64,000 nucleotides of DNA from Maritalea mediterranea (GTDB taxonomy: Bacteria; Pseudomonadota; Alphaproteobacteria; Rhizobiales; Devosiaceae), in assembly GCF_021568695.1 (NCBI RefSeq), contig NZ_JAKGTI010000001.1:1674001-1738000 (forward strand), given 5' to 3'. The position numbers and the translations under genes are program-made. Shown here piece by piece: positions 62,044 to 64,000 of this stretch (position 1 is its first letter; the number at the start of each line of letters is the position of its first letter). The notes below the pieces were generated by a model. That model did no database searches and was not told the DNA's origin. It saw only the letters and a program-made list of their open reading frames with translations.

Positions 62044-63081
62044 TTGGAAAATCCCTCATCGAAACCAGCCACCATTGAAGATGTTGCCAAGATTGCGGGC
62101 GTTTCCATCGCCACGGTTAGCCGCGCCATCCGCATGCCGGAGAAAGTGGCCGAAAGTACCCGCAAAAAGGTGATCGCTGCTATTGCTCGCACCGGCTATA
62201 CCGCCAATGCGATGGCACAAAATCTGCGCATGCAACGCTCCAAGATGGTGATGATATTGGCCCATTCCATCTCTGATCCGAACTTTCCCGGCATTTTGAC
62301 CGGACTGGAGAAAGTGGCCAATGCCCGCGACTATGGTGTTTTGATCGGCAACACAGAAGCCAATATTGACGCGGAAGAAAAATATCTGCGCTTTCTGGCC
62401 ACCGGCATGGCCGACGGGCTGGTGTTGTTGACCGGGCATCTGCCGGTGGCGGGCTGGGCCAAAAGCCCACCCAACACGTTCCCTGCCATGGTTTCTGTGT
62501 CCAAACCTGTCCCGCAAGAGGAGATCAGCTATGTCGGGGTGGATGATGAAAATGGGGCAAAGCTGGCGACCGACTATTTGATTTCATTGGGACATGAGCA
62601 AATCGCCTTTATCGGCGGGCCGCAGGGCGATATTGTTTCTGAGATGCGGTTTCAGGGCTATTGCAATGCGCTCACATCTCATTTCAAGCGGTCCTCGCCC
62701 TGGCGCGTGCAGGGAGATGGCAGCCATGAAGGCGGACGTGCCGCCATTGAGCGGCTGTTTATTCGCGACACACTGCCCACCGCCTTTGTCTGCTATAATG
62801 ACGACACGGCCATTGGCGTAATATCGGCGCTGAATGCCCGCAAATATTACGTGCCCAGCGATTTTTCCGTTGTGGGGTTTGATGATATCCAGTTCGCCAG
62901 CAGCATGGTCCCGTCACTTACTACCGTGCGGCAGCCTCGCATCATGATCGGCGAGCGTGCCATGAATCAATTGTTGGATATTATCGCGACACCGGATACC
63001 AAACCGGTAAAGGAGCTTTTGCATGGCGATTTGGTGATCCGTGAATCCTGCGCACCACCGCGGGCGGGCGGCGCGCTTTAA
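62044..63081 (+). CDS. LacI-family regulator of the sugar operon
   Basis: 345-aa repressor. HTH at the amino end PATIEDVAKIAGVSIATVSR (residues 8-27) and ligand domain (KMVMILAHSISDPNFPGIL, FVCYNDDTAIGVISALN, VVGFDDIQFASSMVPSLTTV). Start: TTG at 62044; no ATG or GTG occurs before the HTH, and GAAGGCG lies about 10 nt upstream. Divergent from the RbsA-type gene with three operator copies between, so it most likely represses that operon and perhaps itself. Confidence 0.9.
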   Translation: MENPSSKPATIEDVAKIAGVSIATVSRAIRMPEKVAESTRKKVIAAIARTGYTANAMAQNLRMQRSKMVMILAHSISDPNFPGILTGLEKVANARDYGVLIGNTEANIDAEEKYLRFLATGMADGLVLLTGHLPVAGWAKSPPNTFPAMVSVSKPVPQEEISYVGVDDENGAKLATDYLISLGHEQIAFIGGPQGDIVSEMRFQGYCNALTSHFKRSSPWRVQGDGSHEGGRAAIERLFIRDTLPTAFVCYNDDTAIGVISALNARKYYVPSDFSVVGFDDIQFASSMVPSLTTVRQPRIMIGERAMNQLLDIIATPDTKPVKELLHGDLVIRESCAPPRAGGAL

Positions 63082-63093
63082 GGCATTTTGCTT

Positions 63094-64000
63094 TCAGATA
63101 TTGTCTAAAATCTCAGCCGCCTTTGGTGCTTTTTTAAGTGTATTTTCAATATGCGCACGCCAACGAGCGCCGGTATTAAGGGCCTCTTTATAGGCGGCCG
63201 CCAAATCGTCGGGCCGGTCTTCGGCCAGCACGTCGATTAGAAATGCTGCCTGTTCGCGGTCCTTGGCGGCTTTTAGATTGCCGTCTCCTTCACGCCGTCG
63301 GTCTGCAACAATTAGTTTGTGAATGGCAAATCGTTCGGGGCGCGGAATTTGCACCAATATGCCGGACCGGTAGAGCGCGGCCGCGGCGATCGGCTCAGCG
63401 ATCAGAAAATTCAAATAATTGAGGGATTGGGCACTCACACCCAGCGAAGGTAGATCGCGAATGCCCTCTTGTCCGAAAGCAGGCGTGAGAAATTCAACCA
63501 GTTGCCCGCTGCCCCCCTGGGCCCAGCGCCATGTTTTACCATTTTCGAGACCGGGCAGGGGATCAAATTTGAGCGTTGAAAAGGTCTCGTGCAAGCTCGG
63601 GTCCACCTGATCCTCAAGCGCCAAGCTCAGCTTTTCAAACTGCGCAATGTCGATATCGCCCGTATTGGCCATCCCGCCTAAGGGTAGTCGGACACCAAGT
63701 TCGCCCTCATAGAGACGGAAGGCGTTGGTGCCGACCAAAGTGCCCCCCAGCCGAAAGGTGCCAGCCACGCCCATCGCCGACAGAATGGAGCCTGTGGCGC
63801 GATCTGTGGGGGTCATGCCCTCAGCGCGCAATAGCCGCACCAATCTTGCGCGCTCCGCTTGACGTTGCTTTGCCGTGGCGCGCAGTTCTTCCGTCCGCTC
63901 CATGCGGGCGCGGGTCTCCTCATTGTCTTCGCCAAGATAGATAAACCGCATATCCACGCCAACGCGGCGTGCCGCATACCAATAGGCTTTATCACCCCTT
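63094..64000 (-). CDS. GSU2403-type nucleotidyltransferase-fold protein, 5' end cut by window
   Basis: The frame is open from the stop at 63094 to the window end; upstream of the GTG at 63957 it still reads DKAYWYAARRVGVDMRF without a stop, so the true start lies outside. About 302 codons are visible. The region GTFRLGGTLVGTNAFRLYEG contains the family's nucleotidyltransferase-like core, with GDIDIAQFEKLSLAL providing the metal Asp pair. C-terminal FAIHKLIVADRR resembles MNT-fold partners. Proteins of this family have unknown roles; some accompany toxin-antitoxin or defence genes. Convergent with the LacI gene, 12 bp apart. Confidence 0.7.
   Translation of the reverse strand, partial: RGDKAYWYAARRVGVDMRFIYLGEDNEETRARMERTEELRATAKQRQAERARLVRLLRAEGMTPTDRATGSILSAMGVAGTFRLGGTLVGTNAFRLYEGELGVRLPLGGMANTGDIDIAQFEKLSLALEDQVDPSLHETFSTLKFDPLPGLENGKTWRWAQGGSGQLVEFLTPAFGQEGIRDLPSLGVSAQSLNYLNFLIAEPIAAAALYRSGILVQIPRPERFAIHKLIVADRRREGDGNLKAAKDREQAAFLIDVLAEDRPDDLAAAYKEALNTGARWRAHIENTLKKAPKAAEILDNI

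Noticed and set aside
1-64000. tRNA, rRNA, CRISPR arrays, insertion sequences, phage genes
   Set aside because: None was recognisable on reading either strand.

Overview
The window looks like the chromosome of a heterotrophic, aerobic alphaproteobacterium. The evidence is the family content (heterotetrameric sarcosine oxidase, GlpSTPQV glycerol importer, TRAP transporters, ROK-type xylose regulator), the moderately high GC and the Shine-Dalgarno style. Order level (Hyphomicrobiales or Rhodobacterales-like) cannot be fixed from sequence alone. I saw no rRNA, tRNA, insertion sequence, prophage or CRISPR array. Almost every block is a catabolic operon with its own importer and its own regulator.

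Region 1 (1-18.8 kb) is methylated-amine and one-carbon metabolism. A TRAP transporter (minus strand, cut by the window edge) faces a BetI-like TetR gene that leads an operon of a dimethylglycine/sarcosine dehydrogenase and soxBDAG. A convergent GlxA/GbdR-type AraC regulator then faces a tight eight-gene operon: fhs, a corrinoid protein, a DUF1638 protein, a Cys-rich MetV-like protein, MetF, a methyl-THF:corrinoid methyltransferase, a GFA-family protein and a non-pyrrolysine MttB homologue. My reading is a corrinoid-dependent demethylation of a quaternary amine (glycine betaine is the best guess). The methyl group would pass to THF and be oxidised outward, while the dimethylglycine product feeds the neighbouring oxidases. 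A creatinase at 34.95 kb offers a second route to sarcosine.

Region 2 (18.9-30 kb) holds a DUF1036 periplasmic protein and the glycerol regulon: glpR-glpD in one direction and glpV-S-T-P-Q-DUF2160-glpK in the other, with a GlpR operator between them. Region 3 (30-38.9 kb) is mixed: an orphan BlaI/M56-peptidase pair, a cold-shock gene with a strong terminator, a SulP transporter with a tandem universal stress protein, creatinase behind a structured leader, an AEC transporter and a GMC oxidoreductase.

Region 4 (39-50.3 kb) is xylose metabolism. xylB-xylA-transaldolase-like and xylF-H-G are separated by a di-heme peroxidase, an FG-GAP protein and a ROK repressor; both xyl promoters share the same operator-like motif. 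Region 5 (50.3-55 kb) is a TRAP transporter with gluconokinase and a LacI-family regulator, probably for gluconate or a related sugar acid. Region 6 (55-63 kb) is a sugar or polyol operon: RbsABC-type importer, TIM-barrel isomerase, Gfo/Idh/MocA dehydrogenase and a TolB-like propeller. A divergent LacI regulator faces it across three tandem operators. The right edge cuts a GSU2403-type nucleotidyltransferase-fold gene.

Three cross-cutting patterns stand out. All five solute-binding-protein genes are followed by a stem-loop. Most operons are packed with 4-20 bp overlaps. The two glycerol-importer ATPases carry complementary motif defects that predict one working and one degenerate ATP site.
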